A stretch of 64,000 nt of DNA from Xylanibacter ruminicola. Lineage in GTDB: Bacteria > Bacteroidota > Bacteroidia > Bacteroidales > Bacteroidaceae. A program made the translations under genes and the position numbers. The notes below the pieces were generated by a model that ran no database searches, was not told the DNA's origin, and saw only the letters and a list, made by a program, of their open reading frames with translations. The stretch is from the NCBI RefSeq assembly GCF_900142525.1, contig NZ_FRBD01000003.1, positions 62,001 to 126,000 on the forward strand, written 5' to 3'. Positions within the stretch are counted from its first letter, which is position 1. Every line of letters begins with the position of its first letter. This document shows positions 24,364-33,607 of the stretch, one piece after another.

Positions 24364-26298
24364 TTATTGCCAATACCGTTCATCAAGATAGTTATATAAG
24401 TCTGAATGTGTGGCCTTGATGGGGGACATCAGTTCCTTAGGGTCAACGACAATGAATTTGCTGACATCTTTAAGTCCCTGAGCATAGGTGCTGATATCTT
24501 TAAGTAATTCTTTATTGCCATTGGGAATAACATTGATGTGCAGGTAATTATCAACAGGAAAAACCGTATCATTGCTCCAAATAATATTCTCTACCAACAG
24601 AGTTTGACGCACCAGTTCATAGAGAGGATCATACTCATATGTTTCATTCCATTCTTTGATATTGGAATAAGTATGGATACGTGATGGATAACGGTCTATA
24701 GAAACCTGTGGAGCACGTTTATGTTCGTATGTCTCTACATATTTCCATTCGATAGGGATGAGTATTCGTTTACTGTCAGACGTTTCTGCATAAATGACGG
24801 CATCAATGGAGGTACACATGGCTCCTCGCTTCTCTGTCCTTTCACCAAGCAATGAACGATTCTTCCACACAAATTCAAAGCATACATTTCCATTACTATC
24901 GTTTTTGTCTAATGGATTGGGAAGAATACTGGTGAAATGGTATTTGTGCTGGATAGAATTGAGAATTAACAGTAGTGCTGAAGATTCTTCTCCCTTCATG
25001 AATGGAAACAGATGATTTACACAGCTTATCTGAGATGAAAGCATGTGCCCTGTAGGTATATTGATTGCATCATGACTTTTCCACCATCCAATGCCATTCT
25101 TCCGGAAATACTCTATAGCAGCTTCGCGGATGGAAGGATAAATGTTCGTCGCCTCTTGTCCATCCTCGATAATGTAAGGTAACTGGATGTTCTGCAGACC
25201 AGCTTTCCATGTTCCACCACCTTTTACTCCATTAAACTGCGGCAATGTCTGAAGCACTCTGATTTGTTGCGCTCCCTGCAGTTCTTTGTATGTAGGTGCT
25301 GGTATCAATTCTGCTGGCATAAGTTGCAACACGGTTGAATGTTCAAACTTGATGGCAGCCATCCCAATGCTCATTTCTCCCAAAAGCTGTTCCTTTGCAT
25401 ATTCGATGAGCGGATGCAGTCTGTCTGTCAGCAGCACAGCTTTGATATGCGAGATAGAGTGTTCATGGATGGCATCGAGAATAAGTTCAAGACCTCTAGA
25501 TGCTTTTTCTCTCTTATCTGTGCGGAACTTATCTGCTTCGTGTGGATATTTTATCTCGTTTGTGATGAGAAGGCGGTGTAGGACATTGGCATAGAACATT
25601 AGTTCGGTGATAATGCCAACGTGGGTGTTGTCTGAGTTAATGCAGTCTTTGAGCTCATACACACAGAACATGTCATTGTCAATCCTCCAAAGGTCGGCCT
25701 GACTTGCACCACCTGGGGTGATGGCAGTAGCTTTACTTACAGCTCCATCAAACAACCCCATAGGTAACTGATGATTGGCATTGCCTAAAGTCGAGAGATA
25801 TTGGTAAACCGCCGTTTCGAGCATGGCTTCATACTTCATCTTTCGGTCCTTCTCATCTTTCTCACTTTTGTTCTTGCTGTTTTGAAGGGGGAAGTTCAGG
25901 GTGAGCAGGCTGAAGCTTCGAGTGAACATTTCAATGACCTCTTTTTTGCTTTCAGCAACTGTCGCCCAAGTATAATTCTCTACAAACCAGACGACGCGCA
26001 ATAAAAACCGATTGAAATGTTTCTTTTGATTAGCAAGGATCTTCTCTTCCAATGAGAAATCTGGGTTCTCCCAGTCAATGACAACATGAGCAATGTCTGG
26101 GAAGAACGACTTGATACAGAACACCCACCCCTCAAAAGCAGATGCATCGTTTTGCATGTTCTGTAGAACTCCATCTGCATCGATGATGATATATAGATTG
26201 TCATTTAGGATGCTCACGTCCATCTTTGAAGGCAGTTCTGCATAGTATACTTTCTTCTTAATCCTGGCCAGTATTTCACTCTTATTCATGTTGTACAT
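24364..26298 (-). CDS. Protein with two PD-(D/E)xK-like nuclease motifs, 644 aa
   Basis: Two candidate nuclease centres. The first, near residues 200-215, is SQADLWRIDNDMFCVYELKD (Asp, then Glu-x-Lys). The second, near 500-520, is SIDAVIYAETSDSKRILIPIEWKYVETYE-like, with Asp, then Glu-Trp-Lys; the IEWKYxE(T/S)Y string resembles the PGN_0703-type restriction-endonuclease-like proteins. The region before residue 150 is unrecognised. No partner methylase lies next to it. It sits 19 bp after the sirtuin gene, in the long run. It might be a modification-dependent nuclease or a repair enzyme; substrate unknown. Confidence 0.55.
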   Translation of the reverse strand: MYNMNKSEILARIKKKVYYAELPSKMDVSILNDNLYIIIDADGVLQNMQNDASAFEGWVFCIKSFFPDIAHVVIDWENPDFSLEEKILANQKKHFNRFLLRVVWFVENYTWATVAESKKEVIEMFTRSFSLLTLNFPLQNSKNKSEKDEKDRKMKYEAMLETAVYQYLSTLGNANHQLPMGLFDGAVSKATAITPGGASQADLWRIDNDMFCVYELKDCINSDNTHVGIITELMFYANVLHRLLITNEIKYPHEADKFRTDKREKASRGLELILDAIHEHSISHIKAVLLTDRLHPLIEYAKEQLLGEMSIGMAAIKFEHSTVLQLMPAELIPAPTYKELQGAQQIRVLQTLPQFNGVKGGGTWKAGLQNIQLPYIIEDGQEATNIYPSIREAAIEYFRKNGIGWWKSHDAINIPTGHMLSSQISCVNHLFPFMKGEESSALLLILNSIQHKYHFTSILPNPLDKNDSNGNVCFEFVWKNRSLLGERTEKRGAMCTSIDAVIYAETSDSKRILIPIEWKYVETYEHKRAPQVSIDRYPSRIHTYSNIKEWNETYEYDPLYELVRQTLLVENIIWSNDTVFPVDNYLHINVIPNGNKELLKDISTYAQGLKDVSKFIVVDPKELMSPIKATHSDLYNYLDERYWQ

Positions 26299-26317
26299 AT
26301 TTCGCCAAATTCATTTT

Positions 26318-27016
26318 CTACAATTCCTTGAATGCCTCCAGCAGCATCTTCATACCCTCTGCAGCAGTGGTTTTAAAGTGGGTGAAGCCCAAATGCGTGC
26401 ATTGATCCATCTCTCCTGGGTCAATCACGAACTTGGGAACCTCGTGGTGAGCGTAGTTAATGAACCCTGCTGCAGGATAGACCTTCAGAGAGGTTCCGAT
26501 GACAACGAAGATATCCGCTTTGCTTACATAGTCGATGGCCACATTCATGCTGTCAACATACTCGCCAAACATCACGATATACGGGCGTAACTGTGAACCA
26601 TCCTCTGCCTTATCACCCACCATGATGGGTGTTGTCAACGGATATTCCTTCACGCAGGTCGTTCGGTTGTTCATCGAACACACCTTGCTCAGTTCACCAT
26701 GCAGATGAATCACCTGGGTAGAGCCTGCCCGTTCATGTAGGTTATCCACATTCTGCGTGATAACTGTCACCTCGTGCTCCTTTTCCAACTCCGCAATCAT
26801 GCGGTGGGCATCATTTGGTTCTACCTCCGAAAGCTGTTTGCGTCTCCAGTTATAGAAGTCCAGGCACCTCTGAGTGTCATTGTAAAGTGCCTCCGTACTG
26901 GCCAAATATGCCCACTCCTCATTTGTCCACAATCCATCCTTGCCACGGAACGTACTCAGTCCGCTATCCACGCTGACACCTGCGCCAGTCAAGAAAACTA
27001 TATGTTGTCGAGTCAT
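26318..27016 (-). CDS. cobB: Sir2-family NAD-dependent protein deacylase
   Basis: 232 aa. GAGVSVDSGLSTFRG near 11, TQNVDNLHERAG near 97, catalytic His in HLHGEL near 113 and GTSLKVYPAAGF near 190. The YNWRR segment (Tyr and Arg three residues apart) matches the class III pocket that accepts succinyl or malonyl lysine. Only two of the usual four zinc cysteines are evident. It consumes NAD to remove acyl groups and gives O-acyl-ADP-ribose. Probably a housekeeping protein, but it lies among ADP-ribose genes. Gap 19 bp to each neighbour. Confidence 0.9.
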   Translation of the reverse strand: MTRQHIVFLTGAGVSVDSGLSTFRGKDGLWTNEEWAYLASTEALYNDTQRCLDFYNWRRKQLSEVEPNDAHRMIAELEKEHEVTVITQNVDNLHERAGSTQVIHLHGELSKVCSMNNRTTCVKEYPLTTPIMVGDKAEDGSQLRPYIVMFGEYVDSMNVAIDYVSKADIFVVIGTSLKVYPAAGFINYAHHEVPKFVIDPGEMDQCTHLGFTHFKTTAAEGMKMLLEAFKEL

Positions 27017-27035
27017 ACTTTGTATTCCTTATGGA

Positions 27036-27386
27036 TTAATCCCAACCTTCTTCGTCATTATTCTCCATATAGCGGCTCATGCCGTTGTCATCCATATCAT
27101 CTTCCGATGCAGGATCGAATCCACGCATATTATCAGGCTTGTGATGAGGACGCACTTTCCCATGAGGTGGGGGAGGTGGTGGCCCATCGGGATGCATACC
27201 ATCAGGCGGTGGAGGTGGACGATGACCATCAACCCTGCCACTGTCTGGTGGTGGAGGAGGAAAATCAGGATGCATAGAGTCCATAACAGCGACACTATCC
27301 GTATCTTTGATGGTAGCGTCAGTGTTCTTCCTGTTGGTACATGAAACTACCAACAACAGTAATATAGGAAAAAGCCATTTTTTCAT
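27036..27386 (-). CDS. Proline-rich lipoprotein
   Basis: 116 aa. Lipoprotein signal: basic MKKW, hydrophobic ILLLLVV and SC at residues 15-16, so a membrane-anchored protein. The middle has three runs of five or six prolines separated by Asp/Gly/His (PPPPPD, PPPPPDGMHPD, PPPPPPHG); the C-terminus is acidic. No enzyme domain. Overlaps the upstream gene by 4 bp, so co-translated. Function unknown; it may be a low-complexity surface or periplasmic tether. Confidence 0.7.
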   Translation of the reverse strand: MKKWLFPILLLLVVSCTNRKNTDATIKDTDSVAVMDSMHPDFPPPPPDSGRVDGHRPPPPPDGMHPDGPPPPPPHGKVRPHHKPDNMRGFDPASEDDMDDNGMSRYMENNDEEGWD

Positions 27387-28165
27387 AATTGCTCGTTTAG
27401 TATTTCTATCATTCTTTTAGCCCTATTATTAATAATTTGAGTACTATCATCGATATAACGATGACATTCAGAGAAAAACCGTTCTCTATTGGTATATCCT
27501 CCTCGCCAATAAGTATAGCCCAAAGATTTTACCATAGGAACATAATCATCCCCCACGTAGTATTCCAGCATATTCTTTTCAATAAAACTCCGCCATCCTT
27601 CCACACCATAGAGCGGACGGAAGTCTTCTTCGTTGAGTTTTACAAGTTCTTCTAAATCCGGGTCTCTATCGGCTTGCTGAGTTAGGACTTTATGGAGGGC
27701 TGCCAAAAATCTGTCTTCATAATCATGCCACTCGTCATGACAACCGCGGTGCTTGTTGATGCTCCATTCTCCAATACGTTTATCTGGAAGAATCGTCATG
27801 TTTCCAATTGTATAGCAGATCTTGTGATACTTCCGTATCTTAGCTACAAGTTCTTTGTCAGGATTCCATATTTCACTAAACCTTTCTTTCCAAGTCGGAG
27901 AGAAAAGAGTATTATAGCTATTCATGGTATCACCTCGCAGTTTCCCTTCGCCTAGATTATCCATTGATATGTGTTCCCAGGCATCAGCAAAGACAATACA
28001 ATAAATTGCCCTCATCAGCTCTGTGTCATCAGAGTCAAAATTCCTGTTCGGGCATCCGTAAATGTCATCACCACGTAGATTTCCTAACTCGAAAGTTGAG
28101 AGTCTTTCGATATCACCATCCAAACGCTCTTTGATAAAAGACCTTACTAATTCTATTGCTTCCAT
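27383..28165 (-). CDS. Unknown protein, 260 aa
   Basis: No family I can name with confidence. Cytoplasmic, helical, rich in Trp/Tyr/Arg. Conserved-looking segments are CIVFADAWEHISMDNLGEGKLRGDTMNSYNTLF-like near 60-90 and GNMTILPDKRIG near 125, then HDEWHDYEDRFLAAL. The latter two recall DUF262/DUF1524 neighbours, which have an IGNLTLLP motif beside HNH nucleases, but no HNH is seen. It overlaps the lipoprotein gene by 4 bp and lies 8 bp after the 234-aa gene of the helicase module. Confidence 0.6.
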   Translation of the reverse strand: MEAIELVRSFIKERLDGDIERLSTFELGNLRGDDIYGCPNRNFDSDDTELMRAIYCIVFADAWEHISMDNLGEGKLRGDTMNSYNTLFSPTWKERFSEIWNPDKELVAKIRKYHKICYTIGNMTILPDKRIGEWSINKHRGCHDEWHDYEDRFLAALHKVLTQQADRDPDLEELVKLNEEDFRPLYGVEGWRSFIEKNMLEYYVGDDYVPMVKSLGYTYWRGGYTNRERFFSECHRYIDDSTQIINNRAKRMIEILNEQL

Positions 28166-28173
28166 GCTTTATA

Positions 28174-28878
28174 TCAGCTCTTTTCCTTTTCTCCCCAGGC
28201 AAACAATTCCTCTTTATTCTCATACGCATCATAATGCTCAACAAGCCCCTTGTTTTCTCTAATGGCTTGCCGAATCACATCAGCAGTTTCTTGAACTGAG
28301 GGTTTCGGATCATTTGATTTCAGGAATAATTCCAATTCCTTAACAGAATTCTGGTCAAATGTGTATTTTGCGTATTCTATTATCTGTCCATCAGATAAGG
28401 AAGTATAATCTGTCGGGCAAAAAGGAGGATATTTCAACAACTCATTGGAACCCATAAATAACCATTGTTCTTCGAAGTACATATCCGCAAAGGCAATGGG
28501 ATAGTTATCATTCTCGGCATGCTTAACAATCTCATTAAACCATTCGACATATTCTTCATCCTTACCATATGCCAATTCAAAATAGGCCCTATTCTCTTCA
28601 AAGATATGGTCAATCGGAATCAATTCCCTTCCTTCTTCAGGATGGGCTTCACCAGTACTGCCATGAAGGCAGTTAAATGGAGTGCAATCACCATGTTGTT
28701 CAAAAAGGCAATCATTCTTCATCAGGACTTTTGGGTAAATCATCCATCGCCAGCAACACCCGTTTGGAGACATTCCAGGAAGTAGCCGTAATTGTTCATA
28801 TCCACGAGAATGGAGTTCATGAACAAACTTTATTATCTCATATGCACTACACTTTTCTATCATATTGGCTTGAATCAT
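28174..28878 (-). CDS. Unknown protein of the DUF6361/PLD/helicase module, 234 aa
   Basis: No family recognised. The N-terminus (MIQANMIEKCSAYEIIKFVHELHSRG) looks helical. A Cys/Trp-rich block (NGCCWRWMIYPK, later CTPFNCLHG) and an acidic C-terminal half follow. Overlaps the helicase gene by 4 bp, so translation is coupled, which ties it to the module. A second start at residue 6 is possible. Confidence 0.65.
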   Translation of the reverse strand: MIQANMIEKCSAYEIIKFVHELHSRGYEQLRLLPGMSPNGCCWRWMIYPKVLMKNDCLFEQHGDCTPFNCLHGSTGEAHPEEGRELIPIDHIFEENRAYFELAYGKDEEYVEWFNEIVKHAENDNYPIAFADMYFEEQWLFMGSNELLKYPPFCPTDYTSLSDGQIIEYAKYTFDQNSVKELELFLKSNDPKPSVQETADVIRQAIRENKGLVEHYDAYENKEELFAWGEKEKS

Positions 28879-31862
28879 CTATTTCTATCTTTCTTAAATG
28901 GGCTGAGATTGAATAGCAACTTCTCTATATCTTCATCCGATACTTTCCCTGCTAACATTTGGAGTAATTCCTCTTGCCTGGGCTGCCCCATAGTCAATCT
29001 ATATAGGGATAAGACCTCAATAAGCCTGCGGTATCTGCCATTTTCTTCACTCATGGGGTAGATTGGTATAATACGCTCAATGTATTCAAGATCTTTCCTT
29101 CCCTCAAACACTTCATTATTCAGAGGCAGGAACCAATAGGGTACCATAGCAGGATTATCCTGTTTCAGGACTTGGTTCGCACTCTCGAACATCTCATTCC
29201 ATGAGAACTTATCACCAAAGGCCTTTGCAACATTCCTTCTCACCGATAGACATTTATATCGGTTGATACGACCTTCACGCTGTTCCAAATTCTGTGGATT
29301 TGAAGGTAAATTCCAGTGAATCATCTTACGACAATACCAATGGAAATCTAGTCCTTCTTGGCCGATTGATGTTGATGAAAGTACAAAAGGACGGAAGGGA
29401 CTGTTAAATGCCGAACGGACACTGGTGGCATGTGTTACAGCTTGTTCAGTCTGTTTTGTATTACCAAAATCTACGGCAAAGTGTTTCCTCATGGAGTATT
29501 TGTCGTCTTTTGTAAAACCCTGTATTGTGCCAACAGGCTGTCTAAATGCAGATACAAGCGACTCCTTTATCCGATTCTTGATTGGTTCCAATGGCTTGGT
29601 CTCACCAATCATGTGTATAAATTCATCTATTGTGGCTTGCAGATTTCCCAAAGCACAATAATCAAGAACTCTCAGGAAATATTCCTCGTTGGACCTACAA
29701 GTTAGTTTAACAGCTGCTATTCCATAACGATTATTGAAGATGCCCACCAATTCCTTTGCAGCATCTTCTGCCATTGCCTTAACATAGGATTTGTTGTCAT
29801 TCTGTGTTGTTCTGCACAAGGCCCTATACAAGCAGGAGGCAGGAGAAGCGATGGCGATTTCAGCTAACACGTCTGCTGCATCGGAATATATCCTATCCAC
29901 GTGGTCTTCATTATTGTCAAAGGCTTGCATCAATAAGAAAATATCAATGGAACTGATTCTGTTGGTGCGTTCACCATCCATGGATTCCAGCCTTTCCGTT
30001 ATTATTTCCTTGATGGCCTTTTTGATCTCTGAAAGGCTTTTACCGAAATACATTTCAGGATTATACAGACCGGCAAGATAGGTCGAAACGGTATTGAGGA
30101 TAGCCGATCCTTTCGTCCGGTTGTCATCTTTTAGCAGCACTTTTACATCATCTGAATAGGTAGCTCCCTTATAGGCTCTCCTATAGAGTCTTCTTTCAGA
30201 CTCATATGAAATAAGCGAAGCCAACATCTTTGGAACCATGCCCCAGGAGGAAAATACCAGATATTTGGAGAAATCACAGTTCCTTGTAAAAATAGTTTCA
30301 CCAGTTGTGTAATATGGATGCGAAGTAGGAACCCATAAGAGCTGTTCTACATATGTCGGATGCTGTTTGTCGCCAAAAATGCTTTCAATGACGAAATTCA
30401 ACCTTGCATTGTTATATTGGGTAAGTTTGTAGTTCTCAACAAAGTTCTTGTCAAGCAGCAGGCAATCAACATTAGATTTCCTTCTTGCTCCTGCAGCCCA
30501 ACCCTTCTGTATTTCATCCTTTAGCTTATAATTGTCCATGAATGACAATTGAAAAGCAGCAGATTTGGTGTAGTCTGTGGGCGCAGAGAAAACGCGTTGT
30601 CCAAAACTACGACAATTGTCAATAAGGTGCTGCATCTGTATGTATGAATTAATATCGCCCTCTGTCAGACAGTGACTGATGTCTGGTATCATTTCTTTGA
30701 TGATACCCGTGTTCTGTCGCTCAGTTCTTCCCATCACGTTATAAAGCATTCCTTCAGCGGTATCATGCTTTTCAAGAAGTTCGGTAAGATCCGTCTTTCC
30801 TAGATGTGATAATGCGGTAGAATAGCTTTGCCAGATAATCTTGACGTCCGGAGCATTCTCGGAGTTTTCGTAGAGAAAGTTCAGCAAGCGGTGAAAATCC
30901 TTATATTGCTCATCGTTATTGGTTTCATTCAACTCTTCTATAGTTGTATATGGCTTATAAGGTGTAGCTGAGAGTAGCAGGATAAACGTTTCTTTGTTGG
31001 AAAAGAACTTTTTGGCCACCATGTTCTCCTCTGAATCATGAGTATCGTCTTGTCCTGTAACTATGAGTGAACTGAATTTCTGGAACTCATCCATAATAAC
31101 CAAATCAGGCTTCAGAACTTCAAGGCTTATACTGGCAAACATCTTTCTCAGGGCTATAATTAGCCAGTAACCGGCACTGCTCCTGTTCTCAACTTCTTCT
31201 CCTGAAGTAAGTCGCATAAGCTCAGTCTTGATGGTAGTTCCCTTATATGAGGTTTCAATATGGGACAACATGGCTTTCTTGATGGTCTCACGATATTCCC
31301 TCATATCTGTGGCATTGACTAACTCAACATAACGGCTCCTATACCATCCCCAGCCCTTATAAGCATCCCTCTGCAACATACTGGATAATTCACCATTCCT
31401 GCTTTCATCTTCAAACTCTGGCAACAAAGATAGACATGCATAAATCAATGCTCGTTCGTCTGCACTTCCTGTTCCCAAGGTCATTTGGAATGATGTGGCT
31501 GGAGTTAAAGATAAAACCAAAGTATCTTGCCCGTTTTTAATCAGATCAGTCTTTTTCCTGTAATATACGAAGTGTTGCATGGACAGTCGGCTTTGGGCCA
31601 GATCAACAGTGTCACCGTCATCAGATAGTGTATCAATGTTTTGCTGAGCAATCTGAAGATTACAGCAGACATATACAATGCAGTAGATTCCGTCTTCAAA
31701 GATACCATCCAAATTCCTCACTTGTCTGACAACCTCAGAAGCTACTGTCGTCTTTCCAAGACCTGCTTCATCAGCAACCAATACCCTGTGCTGCCCGTTA
31801 CGAAAAGCATCAAGCACGTGATTGGCCGTTGCGATCTGGAAATCTAAAGGACTATTCTTCAT
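28875..31862 (-). CDS. Large SF2 helicase of the DUF6361/PLD module
   Basis: 995 aa. Walker A DEAGLGKTTVASEV near residue 32, DExH-like VIMDEFQKF near 258, LLLSATPYKP near 296, then a C-terminal helicase domain with STSIGQEGLDFHWY near 880 and EQREGRINRYK near 910. The motif order is of SF2 with Glu in the place of Gln/Arg-rich boxes, as in defence-type helicases. Overlaps the PLD gene by 4 bp (its ATG is in the PLD stop). The roughly 500-residue middle is unrecognised. It probably remodels or translocates on DNA with the PLD protein as nuclease or sensor. Confidence 0.8.
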   Translation of the reverse strand: MKNSPLDFQIATANHVLDAFRNGQHRVLVADEAGLGKTTVASEVVRQVRNLDGIFEDGIYCIVYVCCNLQIAQQNIDTLSDDGDTVDLAQSRLSMQHFVYYRKKTDLIKNGQDTLVLSLTPATSFQMTLGTGSADERALIYACLSLLPEFEDESRNGELSSMLQRDAYKGWGWYRSRYVELVNATDMREYRETIKKAMLSHIETSYKGTTIKTELMRLTSGEEVENRSSAGYWLIIALRKMFASISLEVLKPDLVIMDEFQKFSSLIVTGQDDTHDSEENMVAKKFFSNKETFILLLSATPYKPYTTIEELNETNNDEQYKDFHRLLNFLYENSENAPDVKIIWQSYSTALSHLGKTDLTELLEKHDTAEGMLYNVMGRTERQNTGIIKEMIPDISHCLTEGDINSYIQMQHLIDNCRSFGQRVFSAPTDYTKSAAFQLSFMDNYKLKDEIQKGWAAGARRKSNVDCLLLDKNFVENYKLTQYNNARLNFVIESIFGDKQHPTYVEQLLWVPTSHPYYTTGETIFTRNCDFSKYLVFSSWGMVPKMLASLISYESERRLYRRAYKGATYSDDVKVLLKDDNRTKGSAILNTVSTYLAGLYNPEMYFGKSLSEIKKAIKEIITERLESMDGERTNRISSIDIFLLMQAFDNNEDHVDRIYSDAADVLAEIAIASPASCLYRALCRTTQNDNKSYVKAMAEDAAKELVGIFNNRYGIAAVKLTCRSNEEYFLRVLDYCALGNLQATIDEFIHMIGETKPLEPIKNRIKESLVSAFRQPVGTIQGFTKDDKYSMRKHFAVDFGNTKQTEQAVTHATSVRSAFNSPFRPFVLSSTSIGQEGLDFHWYCRKMIHWNLPSNPQNLEQREGRINRYKCLSVRRNVAKAFGDKFSWNEMFESANQVLKQDNPAMVPYWFLPLNNEVFEGRKDLEYIERIIPIYPMSEENGRYRRLIEVLSLYRLTMGQPRQEELLQMLAGKVSDEDIEKLLFNLSPFKKDRNR

Positions 31863-33604
31863 AACTTGATTGCATTAGAAAACTGTTTGTATATTCTGCT
31901 AAATTCCTCTGGAATGGTCTCTTTGTCGAGTTTGTCCAGCATTTTACCTATCTGCAATATCTGTTTTGGATTAACTGCTGACATACGGAGCATTTTCTCA
32001 TATATTTGGGCGTACTCATACCCGTCCTCGGATTCTCCTGCGCCTTTTTCTCTCAATAATATCTCATTCGAGAGATACTGGACAGGTGTATCACTTAACA
32101 TCAGTTCCAGGAATTTTACGAAATCGCGTTTGTTTTTGATAATACTCTTATATATGGCAGTATCGCGGTCATTGGGCATTCCTTCTGTAGCTATTCTGAT
32201 AACTGCCTCATGATGTTTACCGTCATCAAGCTGTGAGCTGACAATGTAGAACTCAGAAAGCTCCTCTGCCGACATCTCGTCAAACACAGCTCTGCCTTTC
32301 CATTCACGAAGCATATCGCGTTTCTGCAAGGGAGCAATAAAGACGGGATTATCCAATTTCTTTAGTGAAGATGTTACCACTACACTAAAGGAATTATCAC
32401 GATGTCTGGTGATTTTGGCTTTCAGGTCATCAGCGCACATCATCTTCTTCATGGCCAGCTCTGCATTGTCCCACTTGATGACTGTAGTAGCCTTCTCAAC
32501 GGGCTCATTTAAGCGGACGAACTTGCTATCTTTATTGCTTTCCTCATAGAAATCTTTCAGGAAATGATAATATTTGCTGTTGCCATATTCGAATTTTAGT
32601 CTCAACAAAAACTCTCCATTCCTTTCAAAAGCTGAGTTGGTCGCATTAGCTGAACCGAGATATAGATAATGCTGATCTCGCCCCATCCACACTAAATACA
32701 TTTTAGCATGAAGATCCATACCCCTTGTAGCCAAATCATCTAAGGCAATAAACACGCCTCCTTTAGGGTCAAACGAATTGAAGATATCTGCTGTCACATA
32801 TTCTTTCCTGGTAATCAGGGCACGATGCTCTTTCCTGTTCGGATTAATACGCCCTAAAAGAGTCTTATCAATAAAGGGTGATACTATGATACTTTCAGTT
32901 CCGCATAAATAGTCTTCTACCTGACCGAGACCGAAGTCCTCTTGAAAGAGATATGGGAAGAAATCATAGTCATCGAAAGGCTTGTCCACATCAAACTTTT
33001 CTACTCTTTCAACTTCCTTGGCCAAGGCATACACCTTCTTAGCCTGTTCCTCTGAGATGTTGGAATAAGAGCAGACTTTCTCAATAAACGTTCTAAGTGG
33101 TCTGTGCTTAATGTTTTTTATTTGTGCATTCCCAACCTTTCCTGTCATACATGTGATACAGTCAATGTTATCGGAATAAGCCATATTCCGGCTTGAAACA
33201 ATCAGTTTCATCAGCACATCCTTGCTGTTGTCATTGTTCACCTCTCTGATGAGCCACACTTTGGGATGGAAGTTAGCTGTTATGTTAGCTGAATTGAACA
33301 CCTCAAAGATATTCTTTTCAAGCAGCGAATAAACCTTTCTGATGGTCGGTGGAACGGCGATGCTTCCTTTATTGCAGAAGATAACCATTTTATCACTGTT
33401 CTTAAGGATGGCTTCAAGCAACAAATGGGGCGTTTGTATCTCTTTCTCATCCATGTCGCCCAACATGCCGAAGGCTAAGTGTACCGTCATCAAGGCGTCA
33501 AACCCCAGAGAATAGGTCATTCCCACAGCAAAATCGGTATGATAACCCTGAGTAGGGGCTAACAAATCACCGTATAAATGTTCTTGCAATAGACTCTGTG
33601 CCAT
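31859..33604 (-). CDS. Phospholipase-D-like nuclease-fold protein
   Basis: 581 aa. Two HKD-like halves: NFHPKVWLI with a following SSRN near residues 108-140, and DLHAKMYLVWMGRDQHYLYLGSANATN near 305-335, with a Glu-containing FERNGEFLL. PLD proteins of this kind act as DNases or phosphodiesterases in several defence systems. No signal peptide, so cytoplasmic. The region from 370 on is unrecognised. It follows the DUF6361-like gene by 3 bp and overlaps the helicase gene by 4 bp. Confidence 0.8.
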   Translation of the reverse strand: MAQSLLQEHLYGDLLAPTQGYHTDFAVGMTYSLGFDALMTVHLAFGMLGDMDEKEIQTPHLLLEAILKNSDKMVIFCNKGSIAVPPTIRKVYSLLEKNIFEVFNSANITANFHPKVWLIREVNNDNSKDVLMKLIVSSRNMAYSDNIDCITCMTGKVGNAQIKNIKHRPLRTFIEKVCSYSNISEEQAKKVYALAKEVERVEKFDVDKPFDDYDFFPYLFQEDFGLGQVEDYLCGTESIIVSPFIDKTLLGRINPNRKEHRALITRKEYVTADIFNSFDPKGGVFIALDDLATRGMDLHAKMYLVWMGRDQHYLYLGSANATNSAFERNGEFLLRLKFEYGNSKYYHFLKDFYEESNKDSKFVRLNEPVEKATTVIKWDNAELAMKKMMCADDLKAKITRHRDNSFSVVVTSSLKKLDNPVFIAPLQKRDMLREWKGRAVFDEMSAEELSEFYIVSSQLDDGKHHEAVIRIATEGMPNDRDTAIYKSIIKNKRDFVKFLELMLSDTPVQYLSNEILLREKGAGESEDGYEYAQIYEKMLRMSAVNPKQILQIGKMLDKLDKETIPEEFSRIYKQFSNAIKL

Positions 33605-33607
33605 AGT

